Both the position numbers and the translations under genes were made by a program. This document shows, in pieces, positions 11,738 to 21,589 of a DNA stretch of 64,000 bases. The DNA is from Dactylonectria macrodidyma (Eukaryota > Ascomycota > Sordariomycetes > Hypocreales > Nectriaceae), in assembly GCA_020744425.1 (NCBI GenBank), contig JAGMUV010000003.1:186001-250000 (forward strand), read 5' to 3'. The first letter of the stretch is position 1, and the number at the start of each line of letters is the position of its first letter. A model generated the notes under the pieces. It had not been told where the DNA came from and made no database searches. It saw only the letters and a program-made list of their open reading frames with translations.

Positions 11738-13438
11738 CTAACAATATTCATCCTCTGTCTGGATATCGTAATTGTCAGCCAAGATGCTCGCATAGTCCAG
11801 CGCAGGAGGAAATGTGGTGCGCAAAGGGTCGCGATAATGAAATTCGCTGTACCACTTCCATGTAGTGACTCCTGATTCCTTCTCAATCATATCCTCCCAA
11901 TTCCATTGGTGACCTAAGTTGAAGTCGGAGTGGAGAAGTGACGTTCGGTTCATCAAGTGATCCATGGCTTCTGGAAATCCATCGCTGACCAATGTGTCAC
12001 CAAGGAGGAGTGGCCAACGGACTAATAAGCCGCGTTCAATGGATGCCCTGTACGCCTTGTGCCAGGCGATGTCTCGGTGGATGATTTGCTGAAATAGGTT
12101 GGTGCTGAAATCAGGATCGGGCCCTCCTTCCAAGACAAAGGTGAAGGACTCAGCGGGAATGCCTGCATCTGGCACTGCTAGGGCATCAAGCAGCCATTGA
12201 GCGATGACTTCAGAAAAGCCCGCAGACAGCATCGATTCGCGATATTCTCGGTAGCCTCTGAGATGGGGGTGGCTCGGCTCTTGTAGGAACCATACCACAT
12301 GTGATGGTATATCTCTCTCAAGTCTCCGTCCCTCGGAAATGCACCTTATCACACTGACACGGCGCTCGACCCGGAGTTGCGGATTCTCCCTGAAGAAGGG
12401 GGCTAAGCCCTGGGCATGAGACGATGGATTGCCGGCAGCTAAGAAGTCCTCATGTAATATTACATTTCGAATCTGTCGACGCTGGTCAACTAAAAGTCGC
12501 TTGGTAAGAAACCGAATGGCGGCAGCCGCCGCGGAAAACCGAATCTTTTCCCGGCATCGAGTCCCTTTATGTAATGGGTCGTAGGTTCCCGATTTGTAAC
12601 TGTGCTGTGGCCTATAGTACCACGGATCCACGATTTGCCAGGCATCATCGACGTTGAGGCGGCTTGACACATGCTCTAATTCTGACCGCGATGGTATATC
12701 CCAGAGGTTGAACCCAAGATCTAGGAATTCATGCGCGGGATGTGTGTCTACCCAATGCGGAAGAGTCTCATAGACTAACTTGGAGAACTCAATAGGTTGG
12801 CTTTCTGCAAGCAATCGGAGAAAATAGAAGGTGGTCTCCTGAGTCGCCCGCACACATCGACGCGTGGATGCAGCTAGATCGCAGTGAGTATCTTGGTGCC
12901 TAATGCCCAAATACTGATCAGGGTCACCCCTGAATTGATCAGTCCAATCACTAGCCTTCCCTGACCTCTCGCCGCGAAGAACAGTATCAGGACCGCCTGG
13001 CTCGACTCTGTCCAAATCTTCTTGGTGGATTCTTGACAGTTCTTGCAATCTTGATGTAAATGCAGGATATTCCAAGCCAAGTTGAGAGTACATTTTGGGA
13101 GTTATAAACGGCTCGAGTCGTACTAGCATGTCCGCTGCTAGCAAGGGGTAGAAAATAGTGACATAGTCAAAGCAGCCAGCCAAAGGCATCCAATCTGAGC
13201 GGTATAGAGTAGAGAAGTGGATGGTGTTGAGGGAGAGCGGCATGTGCTTTGTAGAATGGGCAATGGAGCGGCAGGTGTACATGAGGGCGAGGTCAATAGG
13301 CTTGCCATTCGCGGTGAGCTTCTCAGAATCTCCATTGAAGACATACCCGCCATCAATCTTGAAGTAGTCCCGGAAGATTTGCAGCTGCAGCTCAAAGGGG
13401 AGGGAGGTGAGGGTCGTCTGAGAAGAAGAAGAAGACAT
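11738..13438 (-). CDS. Lineage-specific protein with an F-box-like N-terminus
   Basis: A single open frame of 566 codons from ATG 13436-13438. The start 'TLTSLPFELQLQIFRDYF' has the Leu-Pro-x-Glu-Leu pattern of an F-box, the docking helix for SCF ubiquitin ligases, although the rest of the box is weak. There are no membrane segments or signal peptide. The remainder is a long, mixed alpha-helical-looking region with many Trp, His and Arg, ending 'DYASILADNYDIQTEDEYC'. Similar hypothetical proteins exist as lineage-specific families in Sordariomycetes, from general knowledge; I cannot name a domain. The leader (13440-13610) contains a GATTG-type low-complexity repeat. Function unknown; that it is a gene is well supported by its length. 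Confidence 0.75.
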   Translation of the reverse strand: MSSSSSQTTLTSLPFELQLQIFRDYFKIDGGYVFNGDSEKLTANGKPIDLALMYTCRSIAHSTKHMPLSLNTIHFSTLYRSDWMPLAGCFDYVTIFYPLLAADMLVRLEPFITPKMYSQLGLEYPAFTSRLQELSRIHQEDLDRVEPGGPDTVLRGERSGKASDWTDQFRGDPDQYLGIRHQDTHCDLAASTRRCVRATQETTFYFLRLLAESQPIEFSKLVYETLPHWVDTHPAHEFLDLGFNLWDIPSRSELEHVSSRLNVDDAWQIVDPWYYRPQHSYKSGTYDPLHKGTRCREKIRFSAAAAAIRFLTKRLLVDQRRQIRNVILHEDFLAAGNPSSHAQGLAPFFRENPQLRVERRVSVIRCISEGRRLERDIPSHVVWFLQEPSHPHLRGYREYRESMLSAGFSEVIAQWLLDALAVPDAGIPAESFTFVLEGGPDPDFSTNLFQQIIHRDIAWHKAYRASIERGLLVRWPLLLGDTLVSDGFPEAMDHLMNRTSLLHSDFNLGHQWNWEDMIEKESGVTTWKWYSEFHYRDPLRTTFPPALDYASILADNYDIQTEDEYC

Positions 13439-13519
13439 GATGTCGGGAGCAGAGGCAGTCCTTTATTGATATCGTGATTGGGAGATATCCGTTGGGCGAG
13501 TGGGGGGAAGGGAGATAAA

Positions 13520-13608
13520 TTGACTGGTTGAGTAGTTGATTGACAGGGCGATTGATGGAGTTATCGATAAAGCGATTGGTTGAGTGATTGGTTGATTGAG
13601 CGATTGAC
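13520..13608. repeat. GATTG/GTTGA low-complexity tandem repeat
   Basis: The words GATTG and GGTTGA recur about ten times with irregular spacing, directly upstream of the minus-strand gene at 11738-13438, so the repeat would lie in its promoter or 5' leader. Confidence 0.6.
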
Positions 13609-13871
13609 ACTGTTCCCAATGTTCTCGTGTTGCTGATGTCTGAAAACGATGATGTTGGAGGGTGGAAGCTGGAGGGTTTTATATCGCTGGCCGCTAAAGT
13701 GGAGGAGCAGTCATGAGTCACAGCAGCCTGGGAAAACCTTGATCCAAGCCAGGCTTCCAAAGTTTAACCCTATCAAGAAAAGAAACTTCGCCTTACGTAT
13801 AGATACAGCGGAGTACATGAGCCTACGAGAGGGAACAGTGGTGTTGCGGGGTATCACAATTTATTAAGGTT

Positions 13872-13937
13872 ATGGTCCTTTGGCAGCGCACACTCAGAGA
13901 GGGGCCAGAGGTTAAACAGTAAAAAAAAAAAAAAAAA
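13872..13937 (+). repeat. Dispersed repeat copy A followed by a poly(A) run
   Basis: From 13872 to 13915 the sequence reads GGTCCTTTGGCAGCGCAC, then CTCAGAGAGGGGCCAGAGGTTAA. The same words occur at 26717-26767. This copy is followed within five bases by an uninterrupted A run of about 17 (from 13921). A conserved end followed by poly(A) is what the 3' end of a LINE or SINE insertion looks like, but the rest of any element is not recognisable here. Confidence 0.5.
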
Positions 13938-14076
13938 CAACCAATAGTGAATAACAGTGTGAGGGCCCAAAACCCAAGCCCAAGGCAACAGCAACTCAGA
14001 ATGACTAGAGTTTCTACTGCATCAGGGTACAAGCCTTGCTGTCCCAATCAACCCTTCGAGATGCGTCAAGCAGCTG

Positions 14077-14127
14077 GAAAGCTAGATAGAAAAGCTAGAT
14101 AGAAAAGCTAGATGGAAAAGCTAGATG
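14077..14127. repeat. 13-bp tandem repeat, four units
   Basis: Four head-to-tail copies of GAAAAGCTAGATA/G (the first lacks one A). Read on the minus strand, the stop codon of the last exon of the neighbouring micro-exon array (14121-14123) falls inside the first unit. Confidence 0.85.
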
Positions 14128-14730
14128 TCGGAAGGCAAAATCGTCATGCGATAAAAGCCCCGTGAGGGCTGCGAGAGGTTAGCGCTAATTAAGTTTGTGG
14201 AGGGGACAGAAGCTACAAGCTGACCTCTGCACTTGGCAGGACATCAAGGGTCAGCATTGTAGTCAAGCTTGAGGATGGGTAAAAGCCACGCACTCACTTC
14301 GTCGCATTCCAAGCTGTCATAGGTCAGCATCGCTCTCCAGCTTGCAGAGGGAATGAAAGCCACGTACTTACCTCGTCGCAGTTCCAACTATCAGAGGTCA
14401 GTAGTCTTTTCAAGCTTGCAGAGGAGATAAATACCTCATACTCACGTCGCAATTCAGCTTATTAGGGATCAGCATTATTTTCCAGCTTGCAGAGGGGATG
14501 AAAGCTACGTACTTACCTCTTTACAATTCCAGCTATCAGAGGTCAGCAGGATTCTCAAGCTTTCAGAGATAAAAGCCACATACTCACATCGCAATTCAGC
14601 TCATCAGAGACCAACTTATCAAAGATCAGCGTTGTTTTCAAGCTTTCAGCGGTCAGAATTATGCTCAACCTTGCAGAAGGAGTGGAAGCCACGTACTCAC
14701 CTCTTCGCGATCCAACCGACCCACAACGAA
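14121..14730 (-). repeat. Tandem array of intron plus micro-exon units
   Basis: On the minus strand a unit of 71-74 bp repeats. Each has a 5' splice site (GTGAGT or GTAAGT at 14700, 14587, 14516, 14445, 14371, 14297), a 55-59 nt intron-like body with shared GTGGCTTT, CCCTCTGCAAGCT and branch-like GCTGACC, an acceptor (GATAG, AATAAG or GACAG), and an exon-like core of 12 or 16 nt. Cores lie at 14599-14588, 14532-14517, 14457-14446, 14387-14372 and 14313-14298 and read like CTGAATTGCGAC or TTGGAACTGCGACGAG (Trp/Leu-Asn-Cys-Asp-Glu). The array ends in a longer intron with perfect branch GCTAAC and acceptor CGCAG (to 14169), then a 16-codon final exon stopping at TAG 14121-14123. I cannot join all cores in one open frame, so it may be decayed. 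The host gene upstream is not recognised. Confidence 0.7.
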
Positions 14731-14812
14731 CACCACAATGAACGCTTTTGTTCACCCGTAGTAAGCAAATGTCCCTAGTCTAGGTTTAAGACATGGGTAG
14801 TACTTACTCCAG

Positions 14813-15344
14813 CGCAACACACTCCACGCTCCTAGCAACTCGGGTTTCGGCAGCCGCTATGCTCTCTCTATATATGACCTAGATACTGAGCTTAGCAGGG
14901 ATACAGAAACCCTCAACAAGCTGAAGGCTGCAGTAGCAGGATGTGGTCTTAAAGAAACCAGAACCATCAAGACCTGGCGACTCTCTGACAGCGAGCGAGT
15001 CGCTATAAATATATATTAGCTCGTTCTAGCCGAGGCGACAGACCCAATCAAACATACCCTTGGCGATCTTCGAGACCGAGGTGTTCTTAAGACTGCGCCT
15101 CTTTAGAGGTAACCGACGATTCAAGAACTGGATCAAAAACGAACGATACTTCTTGAGGCGACTAGCAGCGAAGCCGGCATCTGAAATATCCCCAGAAGAA
15201 ATAGCGTTCCTCGAGTCGCTAGCTGATATCCTAAATTGCAAATCTCAGAGTTCGACCGCTTTAGATAAGCGTAAGACTTACAACGAGGGGTGGATGATGC
15301 AAGTCATGAGAAACGTGGCCATCATCAACGCGCAAAACGACTGA
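14813..15344 (+). pseudogene. Remnant of an unrecognised protein-coding gene
   Basis: From 14813 one plus-strand frame reads through coding-like sequence ('SGFGSRYALSIYDLDTELSR', 'TETLNKLKAAVAGCGLKETR', 'TWRLSDSERVAINIY') to a TAG at 15015-15017. It continues beyond that ('LVLAEATDPIKHTLGDLRDR') to a second stop near 15101. The coding character then shifts frame and runs from about 15102 to TGA 15342-15344 ('FKNWIKNERYFLRRLAAK', 'EISPEEIAFLESLADIL', 'GWMMQVMRNVAIINAQND'). One nonsense codon and one frameshift mark it as broken. I do not recognise the family. It lies head to head with the micro-exon array. Confidence 0.45.
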
Positions 15345-15988
15345 CTAGAAAATAATTAGTTTAGGCTCCCATAACTATGATTTGAACACGTACTGACCGC
15401 GTTGGAAACCAAGGGAATCCTGCTGCTTGGTACTAGTTAGTGTAAAAAATCAGTCTAATGCCGCGGCTATACAGACCGGTCGCCTCTGACATCGACTGCG
15501 ATGCTGGTGATGCTCCCGGTCAGTTGGGAACACGAGCAGAGCAGGGGTCTTACGAACGGTTGAAGGATTTGGCGGAGGAAGGTTCTGCTGATGCCGTGAT
15601 TCATTAGCTTAAGTCCACAGATAAACAAGCATTTCAAGGGACCGAGAACTCCTGAAACATACGGTTCCTGGTGGTCGTTCCTGAAAGTTAGCAGACCGTC
15701 ACTGGTCACTAGGCCCCTCAACTGTGACAAGGAAATCGACTGGGAGGAGGGGTTTGTCTCAGATACTCACTAAGGGAGGAGGGATAAGAGTCTATCTGTA
15801 ACTAGGTCGACCAATCAATCGAGTCCTTCGTCTCAAGACAACTCAAGCAATGCAAACACGTGACTGCTTTTAGTTGTGAGCAAGTAACATTTTGTGCCAA
15901 GACATAGACTTACTACAGAAACGCGGCAGCGCAGAAACAAAAGTCCGAACAGTGGTTTCAACAGCGAATTTTCTCAATTAAGAGATTC
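15345..15988. other. Flank downstream of the LINE; no gene seen
   Basis: An open frame at 15467-15730 (minus) has no recognisable features. No poly(A) tail or clear target-site duplication was found next to the LINE end, so its 3' boundary is undefined. Confidence 0.4.
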
Positions 15989-16082
15989 ATCCTTCAGAGG
16001 ATTATATCCCTCGATGAGGGATGGTGTCCTTCAATGAAGGTTTATATTGCTTAAAGACTGTAGTGCCTTCAACAAAAGGCAC
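15989..16082. repeat. Cluster of four short perfect hairpins at the LINE 3' end
   Basis: Four palindromes follow each other within 94 bases. 15989-16002: stem ATCCT/AGGAT, loop 4. 16006-16022: stem ATCCCTC/GAGGGAT, loop 3. 16028-16040: stem CCTTCA/TGAAGG, loop 1. 16063-16082: stem GTGCCTT/AAGGCAC, loop 6. A weaker CTC/GAG pair lies at 15973-15984. They span the last codons and the stop of LINE ORF2. Confidence 0.75.
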
Positions 16083-19000
16083 AGTCATTCGCCCAAGGAT
16101 AGGCGTTTCGGCTTCAGAGGTAAGAAACCGAGAATGCTGCCGCGGCCATACGAACTGGTCGAGGTTGAAGAAGGCAATTGCCCAGTCAGCGACAACGGCA
16201 CCATCCCGCGTCATTAACGCCTTGAAGTCAGTGTGTTGGAGCTCCTCTGTCAAGCGAGATCTCGCGGCACTGAGGTTTTTGCAGTGCTTAAACATGTGGA
16301 AGACGGTCTGCTTGGCGTGCCCGCACGAACAAGCGGCGGAGGGGGCAAGGTTGACGTTGGAAAGATAGTAGTTCAGGCCAATAAACTCGGTTCGGCAATG
16401 AAGCAGCATGGTGCTCTGAGCGCGGGTCAAGTTCTTGTAGTATCGAAAGCTCTCTGGGCCCCAACCCTCAGCCAAGGCTGCAGGACGATGATGTAGGGCC
16501 CTAGGGCGCTGACCCTGATGGTGCCTCACTGCTCGATCTCGCCTATATTCATCCCAAATCTCTGCTGAGATTTCTTGGGCGTCTTGCTTCGCCTGCTTGG
16601 TGATAGCTTTCTTCCGCGCCGCTGGGTCAAGCCACTTGGACTTCAACATGTTTGCATCGCCCTTTGGGTTGTTCGCTAAGTTCTTCTGAAGCCGCTGTCT
16701 GGACCGCAAACACAGCTCTCGTGCCTCCTTGTTGAGCAGCTCGTACGGAGAAGTCTTGGGAGCGAGTTTCTTCCCCGACACGTAGATTCGGTCGACAAAC
16801 GGAGACGTTGCTCTCACCTCGAGCGACTTGGCCCGGTGGGACAGAGCGATCCGACAGAGGAAGACGTGAATGCTCTCAATGTTGAGTTCTTTCTCGACCA
16901 CACGTTTACCGCATTTTCCAAGGGCGCCAGAAATCTGTTTGAGGCAATCATACTGCAAACGGTCTAGCCGGGTTAAGTTGTCGGAGCTGAGCCGCCAGTT
17001 CAGCTTCTGGTCGCGGCTATATACGAACCATGCGCCACAGGCGTAGGAGATGATGGGCCGGATCTTGGCCAAGTATATTCTTCTCGCGGCTCCTAAGCTT
17101 AGGCCCCAGGTGGATCCCAATATGCGTCGGAGGTATTTCGTCTGCTTCCGGACCTTGGATTCGATGTGCGACAGGTGAGCGTTCCATTTCAACTGGTGGT
17201 CCACGATGACTCCGAGAATCTTGAGCTCGGTTTTAAGGCACTCCTCGGGGTTTTGGAGCCCAGGGATATCAGGCAACAATGGGCAATTGTCCTCGCGGCA
17301 GCGGGGATCCTTGAAGTGCATGATCTTGTATTTGTGCGGCGCAAAGGTGACTCCAGCAGGGTTGGCCCACTCCAAAATGTTGTCGTGGCATGTCTTCAGC
17401 CCGTCGCAGTTGATCCGATATTCATTTGAGACGGCCACCAGGTAAAGGTCATCAACGTAAGCGTATGCGTGTACCGTAACGCCTCTATGATTCTGGGTGA
17501 TTTTGTCAAGAATGGGCGCGGCGAAGAAGAGGAAGAGAATGGGCGAGAGCGGCGAGCCCTGGGGGATGCCGATGTTGATAAAGAAGGATTCGGTGGTGCT
17601 GCCAGGCATCTTCAAGACGGTACTACGGTCTGAAAGAAAGGAGTGAATGAAGAGGACGATCCACCAGGGCAAGTTCTTCTGTATGAGGATTTCGAGAAGC
17701 TTGGTCCGAGCGATGTTGTCATAGGCACCTGCTATGTCGAGACTCAATATAGTTGCCCTTTGTAGCTTCAATCCCCTTATCTTGCAAAGTATTCTCTTCT
17801 TTCTCCTTGACCAAGCTGCGTAAACAGTTCCGAGTATGTCCTGGACGGCGTGGGAAGTAGACTTGCCGGGAGCACCGTACTGCGAACGGGGGAGGAGCTT
17901 GCGAGTCAAGGCCAGCATTTTGAGGCGTTCGGCCACGACTTTCTCGAGAAGCTTGCCTAGGGCGGGCAGTAGAGCAATGGGACGCCAGCTCTTGGGTTCG
18001 CTGTAAGTCTCCTTGTCTGCCTTGGGGAGTATGATGGTGACGGCGTGCTTGAAGATGGCGGGATGGTGGGAGAGGCTCAGGCAAGCCTGGAAGAGGCTAG
18101 TGAGATGAGGAACGAGCTGGACGCGAGCCATCTTGATGGCTTCGTTGGCCATGCCGTCGTCACCTGCAGCCTTTCCGGTTGGAAGTGCTTGGATGGCTCG
18201 ACTCAACTCGCCTTCGGTCAGAGTTTGGTCGGCCCAGAGCTCGTGGTAGGCGGACCCCTCGGCTGGTTTGGTTGGGTGTGGGAGCGATGGTGCTGCGTCA
18301 CCGTCGCTGGTCTCAGGCCACATGCTGTGCCTCAGACATTCGCCCTTCTCTGCCTCAGTCGAGTAGGTGAGGCCCCCGTGGGAGAGGGGCGGGATACGGC
18401 CCTGACCCTTGGGTTGACATATCCTCTTGGCAACGCTGGATATCTTGAAGACTCCCGGGTTAGTCTTGGACACTGCTGATACATGGTTGCGCCAACTGGT
18501 GGGGCCCTGTTTCTCGTCGTCCCCTTGGCGTTGTGGTTGAGGAGGCCCGACAAGCTGCTGCTGTCGCCGCTCTCGTAGCTCCATCTTCTTCAGCTGGTGC
18601 CGAGCCCTTCGGAGCTGAGCCTGTGACTTTATCATCCCGCCGTCGTCAGACTGCCGTTGGGCGGTAGACTTGGAGGACTTGGGGGCACAAATAGGACGCG
18701 CGGGCACATGGCTATGAACGGCGGGCATAATGGCATCGCGAATGGCGGTGGCAAAGACGTCAATTTGCTCGCGTGTAGCCAGTTCACCACACTCGATCCC
18801 TGTAAGGGCGGTGGCCACGGCGCGGAGGTAGGTCTCCTTGTCGATCCTGCGCCAACAGTAATAGATCGTCTCGTCTCTGACGAGCTCAATGTTCAGCACC
18901 GTTTGAACGGGACGATGATCGGAAGGCGATAAAGAGGGAATGTGATGAACATTGCAACCCAACACGTTCGGGGCTATGGCCCGACTCACAAAAGTGAGAT

Positions 19001-19715
19001 CGATGCACGACGTTGCGGTGTCCTGTCGAGTACCGCGCGTGTATGTCACCGTTCCGGGTGTCGTGATGCATTGCATATCGGATGCCATCATACCATCGCG
19101 GAGCGTATTGGCATCGCTGCAATTTTGGGAACGCTTGAACAGATCACCGCCCCAATCTCGGTGGTGGAGGTTGAAGTCGCCGACGACGATGTCACACTTA
19201 CTAGTAGTCGCTACGTCGACGAAGTCCTGCATGTCGGCTTGCTTCAGTTGGTTGTACATGTTGTGGATGGAGTACTGCCCTTGGAGAGTTGACAGATGAA
19301 GAGTGGCGCTGTAATCTTTGTTGCGGCCCTCGTGGTACGTGACGTTCCATCGATCCTGTGGGATTGTCTTGTGAACGTAGAAGCACACCTTGGCGATAGG
19401 GACGGGCTTGAAATCCTTTTCTCCCTTGTGGTCTGCTGGGTTGTCCGTCTCGCTAAGCGGTCTGTCTGCTCGGCAATTCACCACGAAAGGGCCGCAGCTC
19501 AGCCATGGGACTGCCAGAGGGGGATCTTGGACGGCGATGACGTCTGGCCCGCGGCCTTGCAGGTTCCTCGCTTCCTTGAGGATGAGCCTCATCCTCTTGA
19601 GGCAAAACTTGACGTTGACTTGCCATAGGACCAACTGGGAGTCCGACATAACGTTGATGTAGTTATTGGACCTCCCCTGCTGAGCCATTCGGTCGTGGCC
19701 CTTGAGCCTCGCCAT
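16002..19715 (-). mobile_element. Non-LTR retrotransposon (LINE, Tad/I-like) ORF2: endonuclease-reverse transcriptase, open
   Basis: One uninterrupted frame of 1237 codons from ATG 19713-19715. Domains in order: an apurinic-type endonuclease (about residues 25-290; 'VVGDFNLHHRDWGGD', 'SDHRPVQ'), a linker rich in charged residues, a reverse transcriptase (about 500-800) with 'WRPIALLPALGKLLEKVV', 'LSLDIAGAYDNI', 'GIPQGSPLSPILFLFF' and the catalytic box 'AYVDD' near residue 752, and a C-terminal knuckle near residue 1130 (CSCGH...HMFKHC). It would nick target DNA and prime reverse transcription from it. No stop or frameshift is present, which is unusual in a fungal LINE given repeat-induced mutation. 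No ORF1 precedes it on the same strand; a gag-like ORF1 lies at 24190-26044 in the opposite orientation. Terminal repeats or poly(A) were not found, so activity is uncertain. Confidence 0.93.
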
Positions 19716-21589
19716 GGCGGCCGATTGTCATTCGTCAGGGAGAGGAAGGGGGCAGAGGAAGGGAGCATCTCGCTGCCGAAAGGGTTGAGAATGACGTGCA
19801 AGATATGGCTGCAGTTGTTTTTGGGATGAATTCGTGCAAAGAGGCGTTGAGACGACTGTCACGGGAGGTGAGATAGTCGCCGTTGAAGGGGGAAAAGAAA
19901 CCCCCACGGTCACGTGGGGGTTGACTTGAGGTTAGGAAGGAGGAGGAGCCTTGCTTGTCACGCAAGCCAGATGATGCGGATAAGGATGGCAGATAATGGG
20001 GATAAAGACAAGACAAAATGGTGAGGCGCGGCGGTGGTGTCTTGTCTGAATGATGAGATCAAGAAATGGAGGACCAAGACATGGAGGATGAATTGGAGGA
20101 GAGATGCGCTGAAGAGATGCGTTGGAGGAGGGATGTGTTAGAGGCGGGATGAAACGGAGATTGATATGATGAAAATGGATAAACGTAGATTGACGAGATT
20201 GAGATGATTGAGATGGTGATGGAAGACAACGACGACTAGCTTCCCCTATGTATATCTCATATGCTCAGGTGCTCAGCTGTTGATAATCCTGGTACTCCTC
20301 GCCATCGCTTGTCATCTCGGAGTCTCGGACACTTTGAGCCCAGTCGGTCAGATTTTGTTGCCGAGCCTGGGATCGACAACTAGAGCCCAAGATTGGTCTC
20401 CAACCAGAAGATGCAAATATGAGGCCATTGGCCACTCAAATCTCTGCCTGTGTCCATAGTATCATGCAAGAGCGTAGTAGTCGATGCATGGCGCGCAATG
20501 CGCCACGGTCTGGCTCTCGAACATGCTTGTTGCCGGACGCGATGGAGCTGGTGGTTGCTTTTTCAAATGAGCGTACAATTTCCGCATCCGACCTTCGCAT
20601 ACTCACCCACTCATCCACCGGCTAATCGGACCTCCTATTCCAGTTAGTCCTACCATCGTCCCCCAATTGCGAAGCAAGAGCTCATGCGTGAGCCTACATA
20701 GAGGCTGATGAGATGTCGCTACCTTGCCATTTCTCCCCTGCCTTAGTGCATCATAAAGTCAGCCACCATGGCCCACAACTCCCCTGATGCTTGCATCATC
20801 AGCTGCCAGCTGTTTCCTCTGGACCACACATCCCCCCAGTTGATTATCAGCCCCTAACATTCCCTCGCAATATCCCCTCCCTTGGAGTAACTTCTCCCCC
20901 TGGTAACTGCAAGGGAGGAGCGGGGGTTTCGGTAACTCGAATACCTTTGTAGTAATTAGCTAAGGGGTGGCTCATATCTCCGGTTTCCTAAACTTGCTTA
21001 GACCTATACTGGATCCGCACCAGCAAGTCGGCTATGGTCAGGGCAAGCCAGCCATGCCCACACACTACGTTGCAGTACTGAGGACCCTACGTAGTAGAAC
21101 TGAGCTATAACAGATAAGACTCGGGTGGTAAGGTAAATGCAGACTGCGCGCTTATTTCTTTTGTATGCCGTTACGAAACTACTTGACGTACGTGAAATCC
21201 GATGTGCTCTTTATGTGCTTTGGATGAAAGAGAGTTGGGCTCTTAAAAAATTGGATCCATTGCAGAGCATTAGGCTTAATGTTTCAATTTACGCATGCAT
21301 CATCGTCTTCCTAAGCACATCATGCCTTTGTACTTGAAAGAGCATTGCGAAGATAGACCAAGCTGGTTGTGGAAGCGTGGTTGTGGAAGCGTGGGAAGTG
21401 AACATGTTGGCGCCAGACAGCCTCGTATTAGAGGATCGAGTAACAATTGACCTTGACGACGAACAAGACTACACGAACGTATTCTCCCTGTAGTAAAATC
21501 TTCATGATGCTCCGTATGTTGCCGCTGGTTCTGCGAGTGAAGACGCTCTTCATCCCGAACGACTGGACCTTGAGTGGCGGCGTCGTCCC
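19716..21589. other. LINE 5' region and intergenic DNA
   Basis: On the minus strand about 20250-19716 is strongly pyrimidine-rich, like a fungal promoter and leader, and runs into ORF2. An open frame at 20016-19735 begins at TTG, not ATG, and lacks zinc knuckles, so I do not call it ORF1. Beyond 20250 no gene is supported. Confidence 0.5.
19899..19922. repeat. Perfect 10-bp hairpin in the LINE leader
   Basis: Stem AACCCCCACG pairs with CGTGGGGGTT around a 4-nt loop (GTCA), about 184-207 bases before the ORF2 ATG on the minus strand. It is GC-rich enough to fold stably in RNA or act as a protein site. Confidence 0.75.

Noticed and set aside
14200..14720. Regular repeats with similar spacing, superficially like a CRISPR array
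   Set aside because: Units diverge throughout, the changing parts are not unique spacers, splice signals explain the conserved words, and the genome is eukaryotic.
19735..20016. Open frame before LINE ORF2 as a candidate ORF1
   Set aside because: It begins at TTG, overlaps the hairpin leader, has no zinc knuckles, and its Ser/Pro composition reflects a pyrimidine-rich leader.
20436..20618. Short minus-strand frame upstream of the LINE
   Set aside because: Sixty codons with no motif and a plus-strand frame of equal length over the same bases.
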